Source: LZORAL124-50-18 sp051208045 (GTDB taxonomy: Bacteria > Pseudomonadota > Gammaproteobacteria > Pseudomonadales > Oleiphilaceae). Taken from it: 64,000 bases of DNA. The notes beneath the pieces were generated by a model. The model was given only the letters and a program-made list of their open reading frames with translations, did no database searches and had not been told where the DNA came from. Both the position numbers and the translations under genes were made by a program. The DNA is taken from the NCBI GenBank assembly GCA_051208045.1, contig JBPJFY010000002.1, forward strand, positions 477,104 through 541,103, given 5' to 3'. Shown here piece after piece: positions 44,722-52,957 of the stretch. Every line of letters begins with the position of its first letter. Within the stretch, counting starts at the first letter, position 1.

Positions 44722-45608
44722 GCGATAAATCCATATCGATTGTAATTCCCGCCAAAAATGAGGCGGCGTCATTGAAACGCCTCTTGCCAAAAATCCGGAG
44801 TTTGTATCCTGATGCGGAGCTGATTGTCGTAAATGACGGATCCACGGATAACACCAGTGCCATATGTGGGCAAAACAACGTGGTGGAGGTGTTGCACCCC
44901 TATTCCAAGGGGAATGGCGCTGCAATTAAATCCGGAGCTCGCCGTGCCACCGGGAAAACTCTGGTGTTTTTGGATGGGGATGGTCAGCACAAACCCGAGG
45001 ACATCAAGCGTCTACTTACAAAACTGGATGAAGGCTTTGATATGGTTGTGGGTGCCCGTGATACCGGGTCCCAGGCCAGTATGGGGCGGTTGGCGGCCAA
45101 CACCTTGTATAACCAGCTGGCCAGTTGGATGGTTAGCCACAGGGTGGAAGACCTTACCTCCGGCTTCCGAGCAGTGAATGCATTATACTTTAAACAATTC
45201 CTTCATATGTTGCCCAACGGGTTTTCATATCCGACCACAATTTCTATGGCGTTTTTCCGGGCTGGGTATTCCGTAAGTTATTTGCCTATACAAGCACCAA
45301 AACGTATCGGTAAAAGCCACATCAATTTGATGAAGGATGGAGTGAGGTTTTTGCTGATCATTTTCAAGATCGGAACCCTTTATTCGCCACTAAAACTCTT
45401 CACGCCCATCAGTTTGTGTTTCTTTTTTACAGGGCTTTTTTACTATATGTATACCTTTGTGTCGGATGGCAGGTTTACCAATATGTCGGCTTTGTTGTTC
45501 TCCACTTCCGTGATCATATTCTTAATGGGATTGATCAGTGAGCAAATTACCTCACTTGTTTTTTCAAGTCGGGCGACCGGCCGTGTAACAGATGGAAATG
45601 AGGTTTAG
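44718..45608 (+). CDS. Family 2 glycosyltransferase, polyprenyl-phosphate sugar synthase-like
   Basis: 296-aa enzyme. The GT-A domain covers about residues 6-220 with the nucleotide-sugar motifs VVNDGSTDNT (Asp40) and FLDGDGQHKPED (Asp86, Asp88), followed by ARDTGSQASMGRLAAN and the TSGFRAVN segment typical of DPM1-like synthases. Two C-terminal membrane helices (LFTPISLCFFFTGLFYYMY, TSVIIFLMGLISEQI) anchor it. It starts with a GTG that overlaps the GT-C gene stop (GTGA). Expected role: making undecaprenyl-phosphate-hexose as donor for that partner. Sugar specificity cannot be read. Confidence 0.87.
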   Translation: MSDKSISIVIPAKNEAASLKRLLPKIRSLYPDAELIVVNDGSTDNTSAICGQNNVVEVLHPYSKGNGAAIKSGARRATGKTLVFLDGDGQHKPEDIKRLLTKLDEGFDMVVGARDTGSQASMGRLAANTLYNQLASWMVSHRVEDLTSGFRAVNALYFKQFLHMLPNGFSYPTTISMAFFRAGYSVSYLPIQAPKRIGKSHINLMKDGVRFLLIIFKIGTLYSPLKLFTPISLCFFFTGLFYYMYTFVSDGRFTNMSALLFSTSVIIFLMGLISEQITSLVFSSRATGRVTDGNEV

Positions 45609-46011
45609 GATGACGATTCAGTTGGGTATAGATATTCAAGTCCTGGCCCACCACGATGAATGGTGCAGGTTGTAATTATTCTGATCAGGGAAGTAGCGTT
45701 ACAACAGTTTTCCTCCAGCATTATTCCATTAATGATTACTGATTTTAGTGTGGCAACGGATCTGAGCTTGGTGAATGCGAGGGGTAGGATTTGGAGCGTC
45801 TAAAAGGGTTTTATCTCTACTTGCTACTGTGGAGAGTATCTTTGGGAGTGCGCTCAGTAGATAAAATTGGGTGGTGATGGCAGTAAAAATGGCTTCGATC
45901 TGGTCGTTGAAAAATTCGCGGAACATTGGGCAGAGTAAATGGATGGCTTGAGTAATTGAAATTCTCAAAAGCGCTGTATTGAAGAAAAATTCGTGTGAGC
46001 AGGAAAACAGG
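45609..46011. other. Gap before the O-antigen-type cluster
   Basis: About 400 bp without a convincing gene. It marks the switch from backbone to polysaccharide DNA and should hold the promoter and leader of rfbF. An ops-like element lies at 45688-45700. Remaining sequence shows no RNA or coding features that I can support. Confidence 0.45.
45688..45700 (+). promoter_or_regulatory. ops-like element (possible RfaH site)
   Basis: GGGAAGTAGCGTT contains the GTAGCGT core of the ops element (GGCGGTAGCGT) that recruits the antiterminator RfaH in leaders of long polysaccharide operons. The position, in the leader of rfbFGH, is right, but two bases of the usual GGCGG part differ. Confidence 0.4.
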
Positions 46012-46788
46012 ATGAAAGCGGTTATTTTGGCTGGTGGTTTGGGCACCCGCCTCAGTGAAGAAACCATTGTCAAGCCTAAGCCAATGGTGGAGATTGGTGG
46101 TAAGCCAATACTATGGCATATTATGAAGATTTATTCATTTTATGGGATAAATCATTTCATAATCTGTTGCGGTTACAAAGGCTATATGATCAAAGAGTAT
46201 TTTGCGAACTACTTTTTACATATGTCTGATGTTACTTTTGATATGAAAAACAATAGTATGAAGGTGCACAATCAAAGAGCTGAGGATTGGACGGTTACGC
46301 TCGTCGATACCGGTGAAAACTCGATGACAGGAGGTCGGTTGCGCCGTGTACGTGAGTATGTCGAGAAGGATGAACTTTTTTGTTTTACCTATGGAGATGG
46401 CGTAGGTGATATGGATATTCGCAAAACCATAGAATTTCATGAAAAACATGGAAAACTGGCAACACTTACTTCGATTTATCCGCCTGCACGATTTGGCGCT
46501 ATTGATGTTGATCGGGACACCGTAAGGCAGTTTACTGAAAAGCCGAAAGGTGGCGAAGGCTTGGTGAGTGGAGGATTTTTTGTGTTGTCACCAAAGGTGA
46601 TTGATTACATAAAAGATGATTTCAGCAGTTGGGAAGATATTCCTCTGAAAACCATGGCAATGGAAGGAGAGCTGAAGGCCTATCGCCACGAAGGGTTTTG
46701 GCATTCGATGGATACTTTGAGAGATAAAACCTATTTGGAAGAGCTCTGGTCGAAGGGTTCTGCCCCTTGGAAACTGTGGGACAAATGA
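46012..46788 (+). CDS. rfbF: Glucose-1-phosphate cytidylyltransferase
   Basis: 258-aa enzyme that makes CDP-glucose from glucose-1-phosphate and CTP, opening the CDP-3,6-dideoxyhexose routes. The nucleotide loop LAGGLGTRLSEET and VKPKPMVEIGGKPILWHIM are diagnostic, as are CGYKGYMIKEYF and GDGVGDMDIR. The RBS AGGAAAACAGG precedes ATG 46012. Its stop overlaps the rfbG start (ATGA). Confidence 0.96.
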   Translation: MKAVILAGGLGTRLSEETIVKPKPMVEIGGKPILWHIMKIYSFYGINHFIICCGYKGYMIKEYFANYFLHMSDVTFDMKNNSMKVHNQRAEDWTVTLVDTGENSMTGGRLRRVREYVEKDELFCFTYGDGVGDMDIRKTIEFHEKHGKLATLTSIYPPARFGAIDVDRDTVRQFTEKPKGGEGLVSGGFFVLSPKVIDYIKDDFSSWEDIPLKTMAMEGELKAYRHEGFWHSMDTLRDKTYLEELWSKGSAPWKLWDK

Positions 46789-47861
46789 AAGTAGACCGCG
46801 AATTTTGGAAAAACAGAAAGGTTTTCGTTACCGGACATACGGGATTTAAAGGAAGCTGGCTGTGTCTCTGGTTACAGGAAATGGGCGCACAGGTGAGAGG
46901 TTATGCGCTTTCGCCACCGACACAGCCGAGTTTGTTTGAGTTGGCTGCGGTGGGAGAGGAGATGGATTCTGTCATTGGAGATATCCGTCACTTTCAGTTT
47001 CTCAAAGAGACACTTAAAGAATTCAATCCAGAAATCATATTTCACTTGGCAGCACAGCCATTGGTGCGAGTTAGCTATGCACAGCCGCTGGAAACATTTG
47101 AAACAAATGTCATGGGTACAGTGCATATACTTAATGCAGCAAGACTTTTACCTGGTGTGAAAGCGCTGGTGAATGTTACAACGGACAAATGCTACGAAAA
47201 CCGGGAGTGGGTGTGGGGGTATCGAGAGAATGAGCCCTTGGGGGGGTACGACCCTTATAGTAGCAGCAAGGCGTGCTCCGAGCTGATTACAAATGCATTC
47301 AGCCAATCTTACTTTAACCCCATGTCGACAGGTTTTTCCGGGTGTAACGTTGCCACCGCCCGAGCAGGCAACATTGTCGGTGGGGGTGATTGGGCTGTGG
47401 ATCGTTTGATACCGGACGTTTTAAGAGGGTTTGAGAATAAAGCACCTGTAGAGATTCGTTCTCCGCGAGCCTTGAGACCTTGGCAGTATGTGTTGGAGCC
47501 ACTTTCAGGTTATCTCAACCTTGCACAGAGACTGGTGGAGGACGGGGCTGAGTTTGCCGAGGCATGGAATTTTGGGCCGACCAATGAAGATACCAAAACC
47601 GTGGAATGGATAGTAAAACGTTTGGCGGATGAATGGGGAGAGGGGGCGGAATGGCATCTGTCGGAGGGGAGTCATCCACATGAAACCCAGTGCTTGAGAC
47701 TGGACTGTTCAAAAGCGGCCACTCGTTTGCATTGGGCAACGCAATGGTCGCTCACGCATTCCCTGCGGAAAATTGTGGCCTGGCACAAGGCTCATATGAA
47801 TGACGTCCCGATGAGAGGCTATACACTTAATGAAATTAAAGAATATCAATTCTCACACTAA
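46785..47861 (+). CDS. rfbG: CDP-glucose 4,6-dehydratase
   Basis: 358-aa extended SDR that turns CDP-glucose into CDP-4-keto-6-deoxyglucose using tightly bound NAD+. The Rossmann motif TGHTGFKGSW (residues about 18-27), the FHLAAQPLVRVSY segment, the catalytic YSSSKACSE and NIVGGGDWAVDRLIPD blocks are all typical. Starts with a four-base overlap of rfbF and is 12 bp from rfbH. Confidence 0.96.
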   Translation: MKVDREFWKNRKVFVTGHTGFKGSWLCLWLQEMGAQVRGYALSPPTQPSLFELAAVGEEMDSVIGDIRHFQFLKETLKEFNPEIIFHLAAQPLVRVSYAQPLETFETNVMGTVHILNAARLLPGVKALVNVTTDKCYENREWVWGYRENEPLGGYDPYSSSKACSELITNAFSQSYFNPMSTGFSGCNVATARAGNIVGGGDWAVDRLIPDVLRGFENKAPVEIRSPRALRPWQYVLEPLSGYLNLAQRLVEDGAEFAEAWNFGPTNEDTKTVEWIVKRLADEWGEGAEWHLSEGSHPHETQCLRLDCSKAATRLHWATQWSLTHSLRKIVAWHKAHMNDVPMRGYTLNEIKEYQFSH

Positions 47862-47873
47862 GATGAGTGTTCC

Positions 47874-49217
47874 ATGAATCAACAAGAACTCCGTGGTCAA
47901 ATCGGCTCTTTGGTGGAAGAGTATGCAAAGCAATACTTTTCTCCTCTCCCATTCCGTCCGAGTGAGGATAGCGTACCTCCTTCCGGCAAAGTCATTGGCG
48001 CGGCTGAACTATCATTGATGGTAGAGGCTGTTCTGGATGGCTGGTTAACTACCGGAAGATTTAACAAAAATTTTGAACAGGGTCTTGCAGCTTATATTGG
48101 GGTCAAACACCTTATCACTGTAAATTCAGGATCCTCAGCAAACCTGGTCGCATTTAGTACACTCACTTCAAGTCGCTTGAAGGACCGCGCTATCAAAAAA
48201 GGGGATGAAGTGATTACTGTGGCAGCAGGATTCCCAACCACGGTGAATCCTATTGTACAGTTTGGGGCTATTCCTGTGTTCGTGGATATTGATATAAAAA
48301 CACACAACATTGATGTTGGACTGCTGGAAGCGGCGATCAGTGATAAAACCAGAGCAGTCATGATTGCTCATACGTTGGGTAATCCGTTTGATTTGTCAAA
48401 GATCCAAGCATTTTGCAAAAAATACAATCTATGGTTGATAGAAGATTGTTGTGATGCGCTTGGTGCAAAATATGACGGGAAGCATGTTGGTACCTTTGGT
48501 GATATTGCTACGCTCAGCTTTTATCCCGCACATCATATCACCACGGGGGAGGGTGGGGCAGTCTTTACCAACAGTTCGAGACTTAAGGCAATTGCAGAGT
48601 CTTTTCGGGACTGGGGGCGAGATTGTTACTGTGCGCCGGGACAAGACAACACTTGTAACGCCAGATTTTCAAGGCAGTTAGGTGAATTGCCTTTTGGGTA
48701 TGATCATAAGTATACGTATTCCCATTTAGGCTATAACTTGAAAATGACGGACATGCAAGCGGCCTGCGGCCTAGCGCAACTGAGTCGACTGGGTGAGTTC
48801 GTGAAAAAACGACGTGAAAATTATGCTTATCTCAGAAATCGATTACTTAGGCTGGCGGAGTTCATAGAAGTGGCAGAAGCGACTCCTAATAGTGAGCCAT
48901 CCTGGTTTGGCTTACCTTTGACAATCAAGGAGGGGAAAAACAGCGTGACTCGCCTCGAGCTTCTCAAATTTCTTGATGACAAGAGGGTGGGAACGCGCCT
49001 GTTATTTTCCGGAAACCTTACTTCCCAACCTTATTTCCAAAATGTGGAATACCGGGTCGTGGGGAGTCTGACTCAAACAAATAGAGCCATGAATCAGACA
49101 TTTTGGATTGGTGTATATCCTAGTCTAACCCAAGCTCACTTGGATTATGCCGCTGAGAAAATAGAGGAGTTTTTTCAACAATATTCGGCAAATCGAATTC
49201 CAGTTGTTACAGAATGA
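47874..49217 (+). CDS. rfbH: CDP-4-keto-6-deoxyglucose-3-dehydratase (E1, RfbH)
   Basis: 447-aa PMP-dependent [2Fe-2S] dehydratase that removes the 3-OH of CDP-4-keto-6-deoxyglucose. The internal-aldimine lysine of ordinary aminotransferases is replaced by His220 in SFYPAHHITTGEGG, the diagnostic change of RfbH/AscC. Iron-sulfur cysteines lie in DCYCAPGQDNTCNARF. E1 needs an electron-donating reductase (E3; RfbI/AscD); none is in the window. The product, CDP-4-keto-3,6-dideoxyglucose, can feed paratose, abequose, ascarylose or the branched yersiniose. Confidence 0.95.
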   Translation: MNQQELRGQIGSLVEEYAKQYFSPLPFRPSEDSVPPSGKVIGAAELSLMVEAVLDGWLTTGRFNKNFEQGLAAYIGVKHLITVNSGSSANLVAFSTLTSSRLKDRAIKKGDEVITVAAGFPTTVNPIVQFGAIPVFVDIDIKTHNIDVGLLEAAISDKTRAVMIAHTLGNPFDLSKIQAFCKKYNLWLIEDCCDALGAKYDGKHVGTFGDIATLSFYPAHHITTGEGGAVFTNSSRLKAIAESFRDWGRDCYCAPGQDNTCNARFSRQLGELPFGYDHKYTYSHLGYNLKMTDMQAACGLAQLSRLGEFVKKRRENYAYLRNRLLRLAEFIEVAEATPNSEPSWFGLPLTIKEGKNSVTRLELLKFLDDKRVGTRLLFSGNLTSQPYFQNVEYRVVGSLTQTNRAMNQTFWIGVYPSLTQAHLDYAAEKIEEFFQQYSANRIPVVTE

Positions 49218-49255
49218 ATTCTTGAGTCTGAAAGACTGTGCAAGTGTCTGTCAGG

Positions 49256-49912
49256 TTACTTATCTGCAACAGCGCGCAGAGCGCATATGAGCTGGTTCGG
49301 GCTTTCCACTGTTTTCCAAGCTTTACTCGGAGTACTCTGATAGCCCCATTGCGCCAGGTAGAATTTTAACTTATTGATCTCGGACGACTCTCCATCTTCA
49401 TTGCGGTCTCCAATGTAAATGGTTGATTGGATATTCAGTTTATGTCTGGCAATAATCTCCGATAGCATGTCTGCTTTTGAATTAAGAGCTGGTGAAAATG
49501 AGTCGAGGGCGTAAATGGCCGTGAAGTAGTTCACCCACCCCAGATGCTCTATGATTTTGATCGTTGGCGTTAGTCTTTTGTTAGTAGCGATAAAGAGCTG
49601 GAACCCGAGGCTGAGGAGGTGTTTGAGCATCGCATCAACACCTTCAAATATCGTGGTTTCCAGATAACCCGCAGTGTCGTAGTGTTTTTTGAAAGCAGTT
49701 GACAGTTTCTCCAGTGCCTGAGGGTCATGTGTGCCTGAGAGTAGTGCAAGCGTTTCGAGCAATGGAGGGCCGATCACATTTGATGTCAGAGGTATAATCG
49801 GTTCTATTTGGCAAAATTTTAAAGCACGGTCAAACGAATCAATAATCGCTGGCGCGGAGTCAATGAGGGTTCCGTCAAGGTCAAAGATAATCGTCTGCTT
49901 TGCGGGTTTCAC
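49256..49912 (-). CDS. HAD-family phosphatase in the sugar cluster
   Basis: 218-aa HAD hydrolase with an alpha-helical cap (phosphoglycolate phosphatase-like). Motif I FDLDGTLIDSA (nucleophile Asp10 region), motif II FIATNKR, motif III and IV (YIGDRNEDGES) are intact. Its start overlaps the SDR gene (ATGA). Beside a NeuB-like synthase, a sugar-phosphate phosphatase would fit removal of phosphate from the condensation product, as in sialic acid or KDN pathways. The substrate is inferred only. Confidence 0.85.
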   Translation of the reverse strand: MKPAKQTIIFDLDGTLIDSAPAIIDSFDRALKFCQIEPIIPLTSNVIGPPLLETLALLSGTHDPQALEKLSTAFKKHYDTAGYLETTIFEGVDAMLKHLLSLGFQLFIATNKRLTPTIKIIEHLGWVNYFTAIYALDSFSPALNSKADMLSEIIARHKLNIQSTIYIGDRNEDGESSEINKLKFYLAQWGYQSTPSKAWKTVESPNQLICALRAVADK

Positions 49913-50886
49913 GATGAGATACCTCTTTTTTGGGCTGCCGCACCCATGGCAAGAATGGATTGATCAAGGGATACCTGTAAGGATACGCCTAATTCTTCAC
50001 GGGCACGCTTAATATCGGGGATGTATCGGTTGCGGCTGTTGTTAATGGTTCGATTGCCGAGAATTCGTACTGTTTTTTCGGGGCAGAGGAGATTTCGAAC
50101 TCGATGTGCAAGCTCATCGATGGCAATAGCTTGATCAGATCCCACATTATAAGCGCGAAGAGATTCTCCTCGCTCTAACAGGTTCATCAGCCAATTCGCT
50201 AGGTCTGCCTGATCCATATAAGACCTGAATGGAGAGCCGTCACCATGCACGAGGATTTCTTCCTGAAAAACTGCATCACGGACGAAGTTGCCGATTGCAA
50301 AATGTGCATCCAGCGGAAGATCTTCACCTGAAAAAGCGAAGCACCTAGCGATGACGACTTGAATTGGATGCATTTTGCTCATGAGTGCGCAGATATGCTC
50401 AGCACTGCGTTTGGCAACCCCATAGACATTTTCTGCAATCAGTGGATCCGGCATACCAAGATGGTCTTCGGGGATGGCATCCATTCCTGTTGGTTGCTTG
50501 CCATATACAGCGCCCGAGCTGACGAACAAAAAACGCTCAGCTTGACAGTTGACTGCAAGTTCAAGGACGTTTCTCGTGCCTTGAACGATCTGATCATATT
50601 GGTCCATGAGGGTCATTGAACTGCGATGGGTGGAGTCTGTTGCGGCGTGGATGACGTGTGTAAACTTTTCATGAGTTATCATTGTGCCTGGATCGGTAAT
50701 ATCGGCATCTTTAAACCGAAGCCAGGGCAATGATAAGAATTCAGGGTGCTGCTCTGTCAAACGTGACGCTGAGCGACTAAGCACAGTAACGCCAAACGAC
50801 GGAGTCGAAGTGTCGCTGTTACGCGACAGGTGACGCAGTAATGCGCGTCCAAAAAAACCGGTGCCGCCAGTAATGAGTAGATTCAC
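49909..50886 (-). CDS. NAD(P)-dependent SDR (sugar-nucleotide reductase/epimerase)
   Basis: 325-aa extended SDR. The nucleotide motif GGTGFFG lies at residues 7-13; FVSSGAVYG and the catalytic YGVAKRSAEH are present, and the C-terminal substrate part contains AYNVGSDQAIAIDELA. Candidate for the reductase that sets C4 (RfbJ/YerF-like) or the side-chain hydroxyl in a CDP-deoxysugar route. It shares four bases with the HAD gene and lies 63 bp from the FkbM gene. Confidence 0.85.
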   Translation of the reverse strand: MNLLITGGTGFFGRALLRHLSRNSDTSTPSFGVTVLSRSASRLTEQHPEFLSLPWLRFKDADITDPGTMITHEKFTHVIHAATDSTHRSSMTLMDQYDQIVQGTRNVLELAVNCQAERFLFVSSGAVYGKQPTGMDAIPEDHLGMPDPLIAENVYGVAKRSAEHICALMSKMHPIQVVIARCFAFSGEDLPLDAHFAIGNFVRDAVFQEEILVHGDGSPFRSYMDQADLANWLMNLLERGESLRAYNVGSDQAIAIDELAHRVRNLLCPEKTVRILGNRTINNSRNRYIPDIKRAREELGVSLQVSLDQSILAMGAAAQKRGISS

Positions 50887-50949
50887 TTTGTCTGTATGCC
50901 TCCTCGATTGCTGTAGTGTTCTGCGAGTGCCAACTCGAAATGTTGTGTG

Positions 50950-51996
50950 TCAATCAGCCTCTCTACGGCAGTACAGAACGACACCAAAGGTGTTGTATTC
51001 GTGGACTCTTAGATGAAAAGAATAGCCAAGGTTCCATGATGCAATGAGGAGAGGAATTTCAAAAAGGTGAGTGGGATCGTGGTAAACTGACACACATAAA
51101 TTAGGTCTGGCCCGCCTGATTAACTGTTCCATTCCCTTGAGGGCTTCTATCTCGGCTCCCTCTACATCAAATTTGACCAGATTAGGATTCCCGGACTTTA
51201 TCACATCGTCGATGCGCACGCATTGAACCGTCGTTCCACCTGATGCACTGACTGCGCTGGACATCGCTGCGTTGCTTTCAAAATTCATGATCTTGTTTTC
51301 CGACCAGACGCCAAGAGGTAACAGTATGCTATTCGCTGAAGGGGCTTGTTTGGCAGCCAATTGCTTGAAAACGTCGAGATCAGGTTCAAAGGCCACTAAT
51401 GAACGGATTGAATACCCCGCTTTTACCAGGTTATCAATCGCAGTGCCAGTGTGGGCCCCGCAGTCGACCACGTCCAGCTCCGCATGGTATCGCGGAAGGT
51501 CAACGGGAACATACTCGTCACTCATGCTGGGTGACGGGCATCGGTAAATATCACCAGTTATTCTGTAATCCAGTATCGCCTGAAATAACTTTGCACTCTT
51601 GTCGTCAGCCATCAGGTTTTTTGCTTTCCTCAGGGCGTGCTCATGAGCCGGGTAGCTAAAACTGTAGTCGAGCCAGTATCCCGGAGTAGGCAGGTGCATG
51701 TTGAGGATGCTCTCTAAATTGATGAGAGAGATGACGTTTTTAAAAGCGAAACTGCGTAATTGTGAGTGAACTGTGGCCAGATCGACATAATGATTGTGTA
51801 GCGCGATCAGACAGTCAAATTCTCGAAGTTCCTTGTCTTTTAATAACTCGAGGCTGGATATCTGGATACCTTGATAGATTTCTCCCGCTTTATTCGCATC
51901 CAGTATAAAGGGTATTTTATGGCCAGCTTCAAGCAATGCATCAACAATCGCTTTACCGGTTTTACCAAAGCCATAGATGACCAGATTATCAGGCAT
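50950..51996 (-). CDS. FkbM-family methyltransferase with N-terminal Rossmann part
   Basis: 348-aa protein. The C-terminal part (about 140-345) is an FkbM-type SAM methyltransferase: DVVDCGAHTGTAIDNLVKAGY for SAM, then VKFDVEGAEIEALKGM and the FGVVLYC end. The N-terminal 100 residues form a separate unit beginning NLVIYGFGKTGKAIVDALLEAG, a GxGxxG nucleotide-binding-like fold also found in polysaccharide sugar-modifying proteins. Probably O-methylates a sugar residue of the glycan. Confidence 0.82.
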   Translation of the reverse strand: MPDNLVIYGFGKTGKAIVDALLEAGHKIPFILDANKAGEIYQGIQISSLELLKDKELREFDCLIALHNHYVDLATVHSQLRSFAFKNVISLINLESILNMHLPTPGYWLDYSFSYPAHEHALRKAKNLMADDKSAKLFQAILDYRITGDIYRCPSPSMSDEYVPVDLPRYHAELDVVDCGAHTGTAIDNLVKAGYSIRSLVAFEPDLDVFKQLAAKQAPSANSILLPLGVWSENKIMNFESNAAMSSAVSASGGTTVQCVRIDDVIKSGNPNLVKFDVEGAEIEALKGMEQLIRRARPNLCVSVYHDPTHLFEIPLLIASWNLGYSFHLRVHEYNTFGVVLYCRREAD

Positions 51997-52069
51997 GCTT
52001 TTAATCCATTGATAGTGTGTGTTGAGTCGTCAATTACAATTGTGTCCGGTTTTCTTCTGCCGGACTCTG

Positions 52070-52924
52070 TCAGCCAGGGAGCTGGAGCAGGTAGCAAAGA
52101 ACGATGGCTTTCTTGCGCCCTAAGTCGACCTCGATTTGCCGCTCCGCAACCAACTTCATGTCTTCGGTGAGCCGGATGAGGCTCTCTTTGGAGAAAAAAT
52201 TAATATGTTCATGCCAGTGCCTTTTGCGCTTGAGTTTGGATGCAGTATCCATTTCCGTCTGCATCAAGTCTTCGTAGGGAACTTCCAGGTAAAAAAAAGC
52301 GTCGCTGCTCATCATACGCTTTACAGATGAGAGGTGCTCTGCGGGGTAGGGTACATGTTCAATAACACTGGATGAGATAAACAAATCTACTGTGCCGGGA
52401 GAGGTCGTTTGGCGATCAAATCTGGATACCCCGGGTATCAGTGCCTTATCAGAAAGATCATCCACCATCACCTTGCTCGTGCGTCCCAAAAAAGGTGTAT
52501 TAATACCGTCATCGCCGCCTATATCCAGAATCGTGCCCGGAACGCCGATATGTTCCTCGATAAATTGCTCGACTTCTGTGATATGGCTACTTCTTTTCTT
52601 GTAGAAATCATTGGTTTTCCCATATCCTGACTCAAATCTTGAGCGATCCGTGACGTACTGTGATGATCGGTATCCAGTATACAGGTTTGCCATTTCCTCA
52701 TCGTCGAACCGAATGTCAAGGAACAGGGCTCCGCAGTCTTCGCAGCCAAGTGATTGACACAAAGGATAGACTGTTCCATTTTGCAGATCCTGGAAGCCCA
52801 TCGATTCCGTGATTTCGAAAGGCTCCCAGCCGAACGTACGATAAGCCAAAAAGGGCATCAGGACTGCTGGATTTTTCAGTAATCTGTTCTGCCCACAACA
52901 GATACACGAGTTTGCAATTTTCAT
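52070..52924 (-). CDS. SAM methyltransferase with zinc-ribbon-like N-terminus
   Basis: 284-aa protein. N-terminal CICCGQN and CEDCGALFLD pairs (about residues 7-11 and 61-65) resemble the zinc-binding segment of sugar C-methyltransferases (TylC3/NovU type). The SAM motif is TILDIGGDDGI (about residue 128); SSVIEHVPYP and HWHEHINFFSKESL follow. It lies between the TPP enzyme and the FkbM gene. Could C- or O-methylate a deoxysugar; target unknown. Confidence 0.8.
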   Translation of the reverse strand: MKIANSCICCGQNRLLKNPAVLMPFLAYRTFGWEPFEITESMGFQDLQNGTVYPLCQSLGCEDCGALFLDIRFDDEEMANLYTGYRSSQYVTDRSRFESGYGKTNDFYKKRSSHITEVEQFIEEHIGVPGTILDIGGDDGINTPFLGRTSKVMVDDLSDKALIPGVSRFDRQTTSPGTVDLFISSSVIEHVPYPAEHLSSVKRMMSSDAFFYLEVPYEDLMQTEMDTASKLKRKRHWHEHINFFSKESLIRLTEDMKLVAERQIEVDLGRKKAIVLCYLLQLPG

Positions 52925-52957
52925 TAAGACTTCTCTGAGAGCTTCGTGAAAAACTGA

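Noticed and set aside
45729..46073. Minus-strand frame before rfbF
   Set aside because: It overlaps the certain rfbF start and its leader, lacks an RBS, and has no recognisable motif.
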